From UBA1351 sp963677885 (lineage in GTDB: Bacteria > Bacillota > Clostridia > Lachnospirales > Vallitaleaceae), in NCBI GenBank assembly GCA_963677885.1, contig OY782500.1:2542001-2606000 (forward strand): 64,000 bases of DNA, in the 5' to 3' direction. The position numbers and the translations under genes are program-made. The stretch's first letter is position 1. Each line of letters opens with the position of its first letter. Shown here in pieces: positions 16,628-26,230 of the stretch. The notes below the pieces were generated by a model that saw only the letters and a list, made by a program, of their open reading frames with translations, was not told the DNA's origin and made no database searches.

Positions 16628-18328
16628 TTACATCTTCTCAATAACTTCAAGGCCTAAAATTGAAAATCCGTTCATCATCACCTGCTTAACAGCCTTTATT
16701 AAAGCCATCCGTGCCACAATCAATTCATCACTCTCTGCACCAAGGACCGAATGACTATGGTAAAACTTGGAAAACTTCTGGGCCAGTCCAAATAAGTAAT
16801 TAGCAATATAATGTGGGCTCAATGACTTCGTTGCCAAAAGGACTGCATCATACATCTTCCCGACTTCTATAATCAATTCAACTTCATAGGGCTGACTAAG
16901 CAGCGTCATATCTACACCTTCAAGGTTGTCAATCTTACTTAGAATATTAGGTTTTTCATCCCTGCATTTATTTTCGATACTAAAAATCCTAGCCAAAGTA
17001 TATTGCAGATAGGGTCCCGAATCTCCTTCGAAACTAAGGGCCTGATCCCAGTCAAAGGTTACATTCTTGTCATTGGAAGTTTTTAGAATGGCGTATTTGA
17101 CTGCTGAATATCCAATGGCCTTTGCCACTGATTCGCTAACCTCTCCATACCGTTTTTCAATTTCCTCATAGGCTTTTTGATAGGCCTCTTCCATAAAATC
17201 TTCAAGAAGAACCACCGCCCCCTTACGGGTTGCCATCTTTCCCTGTGGCAAGAGAACAAATGCATAGTGGATGGATTCAGGAGCTTTCATACCAAGAAGA
17301 TCCAGGGCTGCACAAATCTCCTTATGGTAAAGAATCTGATCTTCACCAAGAACGATTAAATTCCGATAAGCCCCTGTCTTAACTTTGTCTATAGTATAGG
17401 CAATATCCCGGAGTGGATAAAGAGACGTCTTATCTTTCCTTGTCAAAACAAGATATGGTGACCGCATGGGTAAATCATAGCCTTCTAGATTAAGGCACAT
17501 CCGTCCTTGGTCATCTTCTTCCAATCGTCCTGTCTTTTCAAAATCTGTCAGTATACTTTTTAGGCTTTCATCAAAAAGATAGTCGGACTCATAATCAAAA
17601 CAATCATAAGTAATACCCAGTTCCTTGAGTATAGCAGTTTGACCCTCAATGCAGACATTGACCAGTTTCCTGAAACCAACCTTAACCTCCCCATTGCCGT
17701 TTTCCAGTTCATAAAGAAGACTGAAAACCTGGTCTTCCATTTCCGGATTGTCCTCCAGCATTTTATTCATGTCTATATAAAGCTGAAGCAGGTCTTCAAA
17801 ACGAACACCAGCCGGATCTTCAACCCCTAACATGAGCATGGCTATCTGCTTGCCAATATCATTAACAAAATAATGGACTTCCGCTTCATAGCCTTCAAAT
17901 TTAAGCAAAGAAGTGACAGCATGACCAATCATGGCATTTCGAGCCCGACCGACGTGAGGTGAAGCATTTGGATTAATGGATGTGTGTTCAATCAGGAGCT
18001 TCCTACCACTACCGGAATTATGGGACCCACAACTCATCTTTTGACTGAAAACATCTCCTATGATAGTTCCAAAAAGGTCTTCCTTCTTGATAAAACAATT
18101 AAGATAGCCGCCTGTAACCTCTGTCTTTTCAATGAAATCCAGGTTTTCAATAATGGCTCCGATTTCACCTGCAATGTTACTTGGTGATTGCTTTAAAACT
18201 CCTGCCATTTTGAAGCAGGGTATGGACAGGTGGCCGGCTTCAATACTTGGTGGTTGGGAAAACTGGATATCATAATCCTTAAGTTCCTCTGATAGTTGGG
18301 ACATAATCTTTTTCTCAAATAAATACAT
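16628..18328 (-). CDS. argS: Arginyl-tRNA synthetase
   Basis: A 566-residue class Ia synthetase that charges tRNA-Arg. NASPHVGRARN is the HIGH-like motif and GKMATRKG is the KMSKS-like loop. The N-terminal domain and the C-terminal anticodon-binding helices (from about residue 450, YLQYTLARIFSIENK) have family length. The ATG at 18328 has GGAGG nearby; the frame extends 11 codons further without a better signal. It is preceded by a T-box leader, so charging level controls its expression. Confidence 0.95.
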   Translation of the reverse strand: MYLFEKKIMSQLSEELKDYDIQFSQPPSIEAGHLSIPCFKMAGVLKQSPSNIAGEIGAIIENLDFIEKTEVTGGYLNCFIKKEDLFGTIIGDVFSQKMSCGSHNSGSGRKLLIEHTSINPNASPHVGRARNAMIGHAVTSLLKFEGYEAEVHYFVNDIGKQIAMLMLGVEDPAGVRFEDLLQLYIDMNKMLEDNPEMEDQVFSLLYELENGNGEVKVGFRKLVNVCIEGQTAILKELGITYDCFDYESDYLFDESLKSILTDFEKTGRLEEDDQGRMCLNLEGYDLPMRSPYLVLTRKDKTSLYPLRDIAYTIDKVKTGAYRNLIVLGEDQILYHKEICAALDLLGMKAPESIHYAFVLLPQGKMATRKGAVVLLEDFMEEAYQKAYEEIEKRYGEVSESVAKAIGYSAVKYAILKTSNDKNVTFDWDQALSFEGDSGPYLQYTLARIFSIENKCRDEKPNILSKIDNLEGVDMTLLSQPYEVELIIEVGKMYDAVLLATKSLSPHYIANYLFGLAQKFSKFYHSHSVLGAESDELIVARMALIKAVKQVMMNGFSILGLEVIEKM

Positions 18329-18399
18329 ATACTCTCCTCCTTTTGTACTTCGTAATGTCACTTCCTGCTACGCAGTCAGTCGCATTCCTCGTCCAATGC

Positions 18400-18456
18400 G
18401 AGAATAAGAATATGGCTCTTTATGTGCAAGCACAACAGCCCCATACTCTTATTCTC
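18400..18456 (-). other. Long second hairpin between T-box terminator and argS start
   Basis: Arms of 20 bases (18400-18419 and 18437-18456) match at 17 positions, plus one G/U pair, and the loop holds another perfect stem (TGTGC/GCACA). It lies after the T-box terminator and 72 bases before the argS start. It has no T-run. It may stabilise the processed argS mRNA or mask ribosome access. Confidence 0.6.
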
Positions 18457-18475
18457 TCGCTGTCCTCCTTCAAAC

Positions 18476-18783
18476 GTAAAGAAAGCTCCGTCTCAATAAG
18501 AGACGAAGCTTCGCGGTACCACTCTAATTGCAGAAAGACATAAGATCTTGGGTCATAGACCGGTGCATCTTATCTACCTCTGCCACTCTAGTCCTTAACC
18601 CGGACGATTGGATCTTAATCTTATGCTTGAAAACTAAAGCACATTTTTATAAGATGGTTCAACAGCTCTTTTTACCAAAAATATAATCATCCGCTTCCAC
18701 TCTACCGGACTCGCTTGCATTAGGGATTTCTGGTGACTTCTCTGCATCATAACCTTTTCAATATGATTTCTGTCTGTATATTA
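18476..18783 (-). ncRNA. T-box riboswitch leader of argS
   Basis: The T-box core AGAGTGGTACCGCG lies at 18512-18525 on the minus strand. It is followed by a terminator stem (18483-18494 with 18500-18511). A stem-I-like segment (AGCGAGTCCGGTAGAGTGGA) lies upstream. Uncharged tRNA-Arg should pair through the specifier codon and the T-box bulge, favouring antitermination. I could not assign the specifier codon with confidence. Confidence 0.9.
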
Positions 18784-18789
18784 TGTCAT

Positions 18790-18818
18790 ATTTAAACATA
18801 GGTTGGGATTATTGTCAA
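18790..18818 (-). promoter_or_regulatory. Promoter of the argS leader
   Basis: TTGACA (18813-18818, minus strand), 17-base spacer, then TTAAAT (18790-18795). Its position puts the start near 18783, just before the first T-box stem. Confidence 0.6.
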
Positions 18819-18852
18819 TATTTTTCTTCATTCTATCTCTTTTGTCAGATAA

Positions 18853-20673
18853 TTATATGCCTTCTGTCTGCAGTCTGAACATTTGACTATATAGGCCACC
18901 ATTCCCTAGAAGTTCTTCATGGGTTCCAGATTCAACCACTTGACCCTCATCCAAAACCAGTATCCGGTCAGCCCCGATAACCGTACTTAAACGGTGGGCG
19001 ATAATGAAACTGGTTTTGCCTTCCATCAGGTCAGTTAAGGACTTGGAAATAATTTTTTCTGTTGCCAAGTCTACACTGGAGGAAGCCTCATCCAAAATGA
19101 GAATCTTAGGGTCCATAAGAATGGCTCTGGCGATGGTAATCAGCTGACGCTCTCCCTGGCTTAGGTTCATACCTCCATAGATCAGCTTGGTTTGATATTG
19201 GTGGGGCAGCTTGGAGATAAAAGCGTGGGCACCAGCAATCGTAGCTGCTCTAATGATGTCTTCTCTGGTTGCATCAGGATTTCCATATCCGATATTATCA
19301 TAAATAGTCCCGGAAAAAAGATAGGTATCCTGAAGGACAAAACCAATGTGCTTTCGAAGGGTCTGACGACTTATGTTCTTAAGCGGCTGACCACCGATTC
19401 GAATCTCACCTGTATCCACATCATAAAAACGGGTAATCAGGTTAACGATAGTGGTTTTACCTGCACCTGTTGGTCCAACAATGGCAATTTTTGATCCTTG
19501 GGGAACGACCTGATCAAGGTCTTTAAGGACCTGAACATCCTTGACATAGGAAAAAGACACATGGTCAAACTCAATGGTGCCGTCAATGGATTTATGGTCT
19601 TCATGGACATCCTCTTCCGGCATTTCATCCAGGACTTCAAAAACTCTCTGAAGACCTGCAATGGCAGACATCAGCGAATTGTAGATAGATGCCAGTTCGT
19701 TAAGAGGACGGATAAACTGTCTGGAATAAGCGATAAAACTGGCAACAACACCAACGGTTATCAGGTCACTAACAGCCAAATAACCACCAACTAAACCAAT
19801 AATACCATAGGTCAAGTTGTTAATGACATTAAGTACCGGCATAAGAAGTCCCGTATAAAGTTGGGCCTGTCTGCCATACTTATAGAGCTCATCATTGGCC
19901 TGGTCAAAAATACCCTGGAAATGTTCCTCCTGGTTATAGGTTTGAATGACATCAAGTCCATAAACCGTCTCTTCAACCCGGCTGTTGATAGCACCCATAT
20001 ATTTTCTCTGTTGTTTATATAGTTTCAGGGTCCGCTTGGCAATTAGCCTGGATAAAAAATAGATCAAGGGAACCGTACCGAGAACACTTAGACAAAGGAT
20101 TACATTGAGGCGAAGCATCATAATTACCGTACCGACGACCATGATTCCACTTCTAATCAGGGCGGTTGTGGACTGGGTAAAAACCGTATTCAAACTGTCT
20201 ACATCGTTAGTCAGACGGGAAACCAAGTCACCATGGGCATGGGTGTCAAAATACTTAATAGGCAGTCCACCCAATCGTCTAAAAAGTCTGTCCCGCATAA
20301 GCTTTAATACTTTTTGAGTCGCTCCTACTAATACAAAGTTTGTCAGCCAGGAAAACAAGGCAATCATAATATAGAGACCTGCAAGCAAACCTATAGCTCT
20401 TAAGAATCCTTCACTGAGCTGACCTTGGGCCAGTAAATCCACCAGATGACCAATTTGTCTAGGCACATAAAGGTCCATCAAGGACGTCAGGGCTACTAGG
20501 AGGAAGACAATTAAGAAGTTGATAGTGGCTCCACCGGTAAAGCCAAGTAAGCGTTTTAAGGTTTGGCCGATATTATCGGGTCTGACTTTCTGGGAAAAAC
20601 GGGCTGACATATGACCGGTCGAGACTTTGCTCACATCTTTTTTCAGTTCTTGATTTAACTCTTGATTTTTCAT
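18853..20673 (-). CDS. ABC exporter, half-transporter with intact NBD
   Basis: 606 residues: six membrane helices (about residues 45-330) fused to an ATPase domain with Walker A GPTGAGKTT, signature LSQGERQ and Walker B ILILDEASSSVD with the catalytic Glu. It overlaps the upstream exporter gene by four bases (ATGA). The pair fits heterodimeric multidrug or lipid exporters such as BmrCD or TM287/288. The substrate is unknown. Confidence 0.93.
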   Translation of the reverse strand: MKNQELNQELKKDVSKVSTGHMSARFSQKVRPDNIGQTLKRLLGFTGGATINFLIVFLLVALTSLMDLYVPRQIGHLVDLLAQGQLSEGFLRAIGLLAGLYIMIALFSWLTNFVLVGATQKVLKLMRDRLFRRLGGLPIKYFDTHAHGDLVSRLTNDVDSLNTVFTQSTTALIRSGIMVVGTVIMMLRLNVILCLSVLGTVPLIYFLSRLIAKRTLKLYKQQRKYMGAINSRVEETVYGLDVIQTYNQEEHFQGIFDQANDELYKYGRQAQLYTGLLMPVLNVINNLTYGIIGLVGGYLAVSDLITVGVVASFIAYSRQFIRPLNELASIYNSLMSAIAGLQRVFEVLDEMPEEDVHEDHKSIDGTIEFDHVSFSYVKDVQVLKDLDQVVPQGSKIAIVGPTGAGKTTIVNLITRFYDVDTGEIRIGGQPLKNISRQTLRKHIGFVLQDTYLFSGTIYDNIGYGNPDATREDIIRAATIAGAHAFISKLPHQYQTKLIYGGMNLSQGERQLITIARAILMDPKILILDEASSSVDLATEKIISKSLTDLMEGKTSFIIAHRLSTVIGADRILVLDEGQVVESGTHEELLGNGGLYSQMFRLQTEGI

Positions 20674-22454
20674 GCACCAGCCCCCTCACTTTGAATCTCG
20701 TATAATTCTCTATAATAAGGGCAGGTTTTCATCAGTTCCTCATGACTTCCAATACCTGCCATTTGGCCATCTTGAAGAACCAGAATCCTATCCAGTTTTC
20801 TTAAGGTGGATATTTTCTGGGCTATAACCATAAACATCTTGTCTTTTGTCTGCATCTCTAAAAGGTGGTCGAAAAGCTTTTGCTCCGTCAGGGCATCCAG
20901 GGCACTGGTGGAGTCGTCCAAGATGTAAAAAGCCGGTTTCCTGTAAAATGCTCTGGCAATGGAAACCCTCTGCTTTTGACCTCCGGACAGATTTACGCCA
21001 CCTTTACCGACGGATGTTTCAGGACCTTTTTTCATATCAAAAACAAAGTCTCCTGCAGCCAGCTCCAAGGCCTCTCGAACACCTTTTTTATCTTCAGGTC
21101 CAAAGGTCATATTGCCTGCAATCGTATCTGTAAAGATGATCTTCTCTTGATATACAACCCCTAAATAATCTCTGTATGAGCTGACATTATCCTTAGTCAG
21201 GATTTTGTTACCGATATAGACCTGGCCTCCACTAGGCTCAAGAAGGCCTGTAAGAATGTGGACTAAGGTTGACTTCCCGGATCCGGTAGTTCCAAGTACA
21301 CCAAGGCTTTCTCCCGGTTTTATCCGAAAATCAATACCATGAAGGGCATCTTGACCCTGACCAAATCTGAAGTTCACCTGGTTTACATGAATCCCTAAAT
21401 GTAAGTCTTCAGCCATGATTTTCATGTGGTAGACAGAGTTTTCTGATTCATGGTCTTTCAGGGTATCATTATAGGCTGGAGCTTCTACAGGTTCTAGATT
21501 AGTCCTATAATCATCTTCGACTTTTAAGATTTCTTCAATACGCTCATTGGAAGTTTTGGCGCGAATATACATACTGAATATTCTGGACATAATATGGACG
21601 GCGAACATGAGCCTGCCTAGATAATTAATAAGGGCAACAGTATCACCTACGGATCCTGAACCCTCATTAATCCAACCTATGCTTAGATAAACAGCTACCA
21701 CCGTTGCACCGTTAATGACCAGCATAACCAAGGGATTAAAGATACTTTCAAACCGCATGGCTGTTACCGTTGTTTTCTTAAGCGACTCTGTAATGCCCGT
21801 AAATTCGTCATTTTCAAAGTCTACCCGGTTAAAGGCTTTGACAACCCTGATACCATTCAGGAACTCAATGGTTTTCTTGTTCATCCGGTCTAGAACCACC
21901 TGGATTCTCGCCATAAGAGGATAACCGTATTTCACATTAATAAAAAAGATTAGTCCCGCAAGAGGGAGGACACCAATGTAGATGATAAAGTAATTCCAGC
22001 CAAACTCCATAATCATAAAAAGACCACCGATAGCCATAAGGGGAGCCTTTAGGAAGACACGCATGGTTCCGTTAAGAAACATCTGAAGTTGGTTTACGTC
22101 AAAGGTTAGCCGGTTAATCAGAGATCCTCGTTCAAAATCCTCAACCTGGATAATATCCAACTTTAAGACAATCTGATAAAGTTTTTCCCGTAAATCCTTG
22201 GAAAAATTGAAAGACACATGGGTTGATATGTAGTTACGCATCAGGGCACAAAGGAGACCAAAAAAGGCAGTCCCAATCATGAGGCTGCCCCAGTAGAAAA
22301 CTCTGTTATTGCTTGCCGCCATTACCCCTTGGTCTATCAGTTTGGATAAAAGAAAAGGCTGCAAAATATCAGCTACCGTTTCAAGGGAAAGGAAGCTGAT
22401 GGCTACAAAAAACATGAGTTTGTATTTTTTCATAAATCTAAGAAGTACACTCAT
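20670..22454 (-). CDS. ABC exporter, half-transporter with degenerate Walker B
   Basis: 594 residues from ATG 22454, which has GGAG six bases upstream; a GTG at 22466 overlapping the upstream stop is less likely. Membrane domain then NBD with Walker A GTTGSGKST, signature LSGGQKQ and Walker B FYILDDSTSALD. The residue after the Walker B Asp is Asp rather than the usual Glu, which marks the inactive site in asymmetric heterodimeric exporters. It pairs with the downstream gene, whose Walker B is intact. The glycosyltransferase gene ends one base before the possible GTG, so the three genes form one operon. Confidence 0.93.
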   Translation of the reverse strand: MSVLLRFMKKYKLMFFVAISFLSLETVADILQPFLLSKLIDQGVMAASNNRVFYWGSLMIGTAFFGLLCALMRNYISTHVSFNFSKDLREKLYQIVLKLDIIQVEDFERGSLINRLTFDVNQLQMFLNGTMRVFLKAPLMAIGGLFMIMEFGWNYFIIYIGVLPLAGLIFFINVKYGYPLMARIQVVLDRMNKKTIEFLNGIRVVKAFNRVDFENDEFTGITESLKKTTVTAMRFESIFNPLVMLVINGATVVAVYLSIGWINEGSGSVGDTVALINYLGRLMFAVHIMSRIFSMYIRAKTSNERIEEILKVEDDYRTNLEPVEAPAYNDTLKDHESENSVYHMKIMAEDLHLGIHVNQVNFRFGQGQDALHGIDFRIKPGESLGVLGTTGSGKSTLVHILTGLLEPSGGQVYIGNKILTKDNVSSYRDYLGVVYQEKIIFTDTIAGNMTFGPEDKKGVREALELAAGDFVFDMKKGPETSVGKGGVNLSGGQKQRVSIARAFYRKPAFYILDDSTSALDALTEQKLFDHLLEMQTKDKMFMVIAQKISTLRKLDRILVLQDGQMAGIGSHEELMKTCPYYRELYEIQSEGAGA

Positions 22455-22465
22455 AGCTGTCTCCA

Positions 22466-23620
22466 CTATCCATCAATGATTTTTTGACAGATTCTGTTTA
22501 GGTCATCTTCTTGTTTTGCATTGATTTTCTCTAAGTGGGCCTTGATTTTCTCAGGATCTATCAGATGTTCTGAGGCCATGATAATCCTGTTCTTGAGTTC
22601 CAGAGTATCAAAAGGATTCACATAATATACCGCATCTCCGCAAATCTCAGGTACAGAACTTACAGCACCAACAATACAGGTCTTTCCGTATTTCATCGCC
22701 TCAAGAGGTGGCATACCAAAACCTTCATTCAAGGTTGGATAAAGGAAAAAATGACAGTGTTTATATAAAGCTTCCAAATAAGCCGGTTCAACATAATCAT
22801 AGAAGGTAAATTCATCCCGGTTATGGACCCTGGCCTGGATTTCATCGTTGGGCTTACCTACGACAACCACATGATAGTCCCTAAGAAGATTTCTCTGTTT
22901 CATTTCATCAATGGCAACAATGGCTCTAAAGGCATTTTTAACCCACCGGTCTCCACCTAGAATCAGAATAAAATCATCATGCTCCGGTATAATTTCTTCC
23001 ACCTGGGCTTCGTTTTCAACAATATATTTCATAGGTGTATAGTAGACCTCAATAGACTTATCCAGGTGATCCGGAAAGACATTAATCAAGGAATACTTGG
23101 AATGTTTGGATACACAGATTATCTCATCAAGAGCATCCAGGGAGTCACCATAGCGGTGAATCTGGCGCTGGCGAATCCTGTTGAAAAAGAATTTTTTAAA
23201 ATAGGTATTGAGTTTCTTTCTCCAGTTACTCTGATACATATAGGCGAAGTCATCAATAGGCATCTCAATTTCACGAAGGCCGTGAACAGTACCGATGGTC
23301 TTGATACGACCGGGAAACATATGCTTGCGATAGTGGTAGGGCCATCCGGTAAAAAACACATCAAAATGCTCATGTTTAAGGACATCCTCAATCTCCATAT
23401 GTCTATGGATATGGATGACAGGAATGTCCATCTCTTCAATCAGATCCAAAATCCATTGATCCAAAAAAAGCTTATCAGAAAAGAAGACGGTAATATTACT
23501 GGTATCACCATGATTCTCAACCAGACGCTTAAATACAGTTTTCATATATTCACCAACACCGTGGAACTGAACACCTTCCACCGGCTGGCTTCCAAGGAGA
23601 TCAAACAAGATTTTCTTCAT
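22466..23620 (-). CDS. Glycosyltransferase, GT4-like
   Basis: 384 residues with two Rossmann-type halves (GT-B fold). FILILGGDRWVKNAFRAIVA and FFLYPTLNEGFGMPPLEAM are the nucleotide-sugar-binding region, with the EGFG...E pattern of GT4 enzymes. A retaining transfer to a cell-surface glycan or lipid is likely; donor and acceptor are unknown. It is upstream in the operon of the ABC exporter pair, so the exporter might carry a glycosylated product (inference). GGAGGG precedes the ATG. Confidence 0.88.
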   Translation of the reverse strand: MKKILFDLLGSQPVEGVQFHGVGEYMKTVFKRLVENHGDTSNITVFFSDKLFLDQWILDLIEEMDIPVIHIHRHMEIEDVLKHEHFDVFFTGWPYHYRKHMFPGRIKTIGTVHGLREIEMPIDDFAYMYQSNWRKKLNTYFKKFFFNRIRQRQIHRYGDSLDALDEIICVSKHSKYSLINVFPDHLDKSIEVYYTPMKYIVENEAQVEEIIPEHDDFILILGGDRWVKNAFRAIVAIDEMKQRNLLRDYHVVVVGKPNDEIQARVHNRDEFTFYDYVEPAYLEALYKHCHFFLYPTLNEGFGMPPLEAMKYGKTCIVGAVSSVPEICGDAVYYVNPFDTLELKNRIIMASEHLIDPEKIKAHLEKINAKQEDDLNRICQKIIDG

Positions 23621-23825
23621 GACTTACCCTCCAATACAGTATATGTGTATTTTATCAGTAAACGAGAGGCACTGCAACCATGTAAAGTGGTGGAGCCAGG
23701 CTTTTACAAAATCAGAAGTCACCTAAATACCAGCTTTTTACTATCATATAAAACCAGCCCCAATTCCTTAAGAAATGAAGTGTTAAACCAATTTCATCTC
23801 CTCAAGAATTGAGGCTTTCATTTAA

Positions 23826-24239
23826 TTACTCAAACTGTTTCTGGACCATCTTATCAATTGGCCCAAGACCAAGATCATTACCCCCAAAGGCAGTCAAGGC
23901 CAAAATCAGGAAAATAACCGATTTCAAATAATAGATAACTTCCTGAACAAAGCTAATAATGTTCTGAATAAAGGCAATTGAGAAATTACCACCGAAGATG
24001 TTGACGAATCTGTCGATGATGCTGATCAGACCAGGCACGTATCCAATAACCGCTGTAAGTACTAGGAATGCAAACACAAGAACCGTTGATTTAAGTGCCA
24101 TCATTTTCAGCTTCAGATCCTCTTCAAAAAGAAGTACATAGGCCAAAATCAATGTTGATGTCAACACGCCTCCAAAGTAACCTGCCAGATAGATTCCGGA
24201 CCCAAACAATCCTACTGTAATACCAAGTTTTGTCTTCAT
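23826..24239 (-). CDS. Small integral membrane protein, unknown
   Basis: 137 residues, mostly hydrophobic, with about three to four helices (near 4-35, 46-75, 90-120). The C-terminus is polar (GGNDLGLGPIDKMVQKQFE). AGGAGG lies six bases before the ATG, so it is well supported as a gene. No family is recognised. Confidence 0.75.
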   Translation of the reverse strand: MKTKLGITVGLFGSGIYLAGYFGGVLTSTLILAYVLLFEEDLKLKMMALKSTVLVFAFLVLTAVIGYVPGLISIIDRFVNIFGGNFSIAFIQNIISFVQEVIYYLKSVIFLILALTAFGGNDLGLGPIDKMVQKQFE

Positions 24240-24315
24240 ATAACCTCCTACTCTTAACTAATCCTACACTATCACTTTACCACGTAAAAGCTTCTTCCTG
24301 CAAGTTGATTTTATC

Positions 24316-26007
24316 TTATGATTGGCCATTGAAAGTCAGGGCATCCTCTATTTTTAAAGGCTTGGAAAAATAATATCCCTGAATACAATCGGCTTTAAGT
24401 TCCTGAGTAAGTGCCACCATAGCTTGATTCTCAACGCCTTCTACGACTACATCAACACTGTTACGGTGACAAAGGGCCACAATAGAAGACATCAGGTCGA
24501 ATAAATTATTATCTTTTAACATATCCCATGTAATGCTTCGATCAATTTTTAACTTGGTCAGTGGCATCTTGATCATACTGTTTAAGGATGCATAGCCTGT
24601 ACCAAAATCATCCATCGCCACACCAACCCCAAGTTGGCGAAGTTGAACAAGGTGGTCTCTAATAATTCTTGAACTTTCCAAAGTAACCGATTCTGTGATT
24701 TCTATAGTTAGATTTTCTGGCTTTACTCCACAGGTACCCAGCTCATTCAGGACCTTATCCACATAGTTAAGTTGCATCAGTTCAATAGCAGATGCATTGA
24801 CTGAAATCCCAAGATTGGAATTGTTATCATGATTATATCGCTTAATAAAAACCAGGGCCTCATGAAGAACAAATTCACCTAAGTGGACAATCTCCATATT
24901 TTTCTCTGCAACAGGGATGAATTCATCCGGGAAAATACTACCCCATACAGGACTTCTCCACCTAATAAGCGCTTCAAAACCTGTCGTATGATGCTTATTC
25001 GCATCTACAATTGGTTGAAATTCAACAGAAAAATTCCCCTCTGCCAATTCCGGGAGTATGGATGTTTCTATATGTATTTTTCTAAGAACCCTATCTCTTA
25101 CCTCATCTGAATAAAAGACTGCCTCATCGCTTTGTCGGCTTGAAGATTCCTTCAAGGCAAGATAGGTTCTATTGATAATATCTTCAACACTGATATCTTC
25201 TGATACCAGTGGATAATGAACTACAGCTGAACGAAAATTCGTATCCACATTAATATCATGTTTTTTACGAAGTTCTACATTTCCTTCATCTACTTCATGA
25301 ATAAATTCAATGATCTGGCTTCTGGTCAGGGTTTCATGGGTCAGACAAATAATCTTCTGGTAGGAAACCCGGTATAGCCTAAATCTGTCTCCACAAAATT
25401 CCTTTAACTCCCTGGTACCACCCAGCATCATTCTGTCAGCATATTTCTGGCCGTAGACGGTGGTCACCTGTGGCATGGAATGAAGATCGATGAGAATAAT
25501 AGTCCCTTCTCTTCCTTCTTCTATATCCTTCTTCATATCTTCTTCAAGTTTATTTCTATTATATAAGCCGGTCAGTTCATCATAAAAAGCCAAATCAAAC
25601 AAACGGTCATTGTAAGCCTTCATCGAAGTCACATCTGTATGAGACCCCACCATAAAATCAAAGGTTCCATCTTCCTTGAAGGAGGCAATACCCTGGGCTT
25701 CAATCCAGACAACCTGGCCTTTTTTATTGATGACCCGGTAATTGGATTTGGCTGACTCAGCCTTAGCTTCCTCATGTTCATCAAGCCCCTTTACAAAGAG
25801 ATGCTTATCATCAGGATGGACAAGCTTAATCCAGTCATCCAGGGTAGAATTTTCTAAGGGCAAATCAAATTGTTGATAAAAGTTGGCATTGAAAAAGACT
25901 ACCTGATCTCTGGCATTCATTTCCCACAGACCGGTATTGGATAAGTCAAAGAGCTTGACCAGTTTTTCATAATGGCTCGCTTTTTCAGATTGGTTGTAAT
26001 TCTTCAT
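24316..26007 (-). CDS. PAS-GGDEF(degenerate)-EAL cyclic-di-GMP phosphodiesterase
   Basis: 563 residues, cytoplasmic. PAS/PAC domain near 15-130, GGDEF domain near 135-300 that keeps LTGLYNRNKLEEDM but has SYQKI where GGDEF should be, so it is probably an inactive or regulatory cyclase. EAL domain near 305-560 with EALIRW, SVNAS, EITES, DDFGTGYASL, KLKIDRS and EGVENQ, all catalytic residues visible. Predicted to degrade cyclic-di-GMP under control of the PAS sensor. Confidence 0.92.
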   Translation of the reverse strand: MKNYNQSEKASHYEKLVKLFDLSNTGLWEMNARDQVVFFNANFYQQFDLPLENSTLDDWIKLVHPDDKHLFVKGLDEHEEAKAESAKSNYRVINKKGQVVWIEAQGIASFKEDGTFDFMVGSHTDVTSMKAYNDRLFDLAFYDELTGLYNRNKLEEDMKKDIEEGREGTIILIDLHSMPQVTTVYGQKYADRMMLGGTRELKEFCGDRFRLYRVSYQKIICLTHETLTRSQIIEFIHEVDEGNVELRKKHDINVDTNFRSAVVHYPLVSEDISVEDIINRTYLALKESSSRQSDEAVFYSDEVRDRVLRKIHIETSILPELAEGNFSVEFQPIVDANKHHTTGFEALIRWRSPVWGSIFPDEFIPVAEKNMEIVHLGEFVLHEALVFIKRYNHDNNSNLGISVNASAIELMQLNYVDKVLNELGTCGVKPENLTIEITESVTLESSRIIRDHLVQLRQLGVGVAMDDFGTGYASLNSMIKMPLTKLKIDRSITWDMLKDNNLFDLMSSIVALCHRNSVDVVVEGVENQAMVALTQELKADCIQGYYFSKPLKIEDALTFNGQS

Positions 26008-26090
26008 CTCTCGCCTTTCGCCTCTCTATACATATTTTATCATATTTATGATTTTATGCACATAGAAGCGAAAAGAAGTGTGGAAATTCT

Positions 26091-26153
26091 GCTGTCACTT
26101 CCGGCTTCGCCTACAGTCGCCGTTCTACACTCCGCTGCCACTTCCGGCTTCGC
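26091..26153. repeat. Two-copy 20-bp direct repeat, 43-bp period
   Basis: GCTGTCACTTCCGGCTTCGC (26091-26110) recurs with one change at 26134-26153. A related segment occurs in the argS leader near 18358-18390. It is in the gap between a sugar-permease end and the PAS-EAL start, and no ORF covers it. Confidence 0.6.
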
Positions 26154-26163
26154 AAGAGAGAGA

Positions 26164-26202
26164 GCCACCCCAACATTGCTATTATAGAAAGGTTGAGGTG
26201 GC
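26164..26202 (-). terminator. Hairpin after the sugar ABC transporter operon
   Basis: Arms GCCACCCCAAC and GTTGAGGTGGC (one G/T pair) with a 17-base loop. On the minus strand a pyrimidine tract (TCTCTCTCTT) follows. It likely terminates the transporter operon 28 bases past its last stop. Confidence 0.6.
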
Positions 26203-26230
26203 GGAAGAAACAATTTTAGTATTTATTACT

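Noticed and set aside
22979..23812. Long plus-strand open frame (277 codons) opposite the glycosyltransferase
   Set aside because: It is antisense to a well-supported glycosyltransferase, has no ribosome site, and its translation matches no protein pattern.
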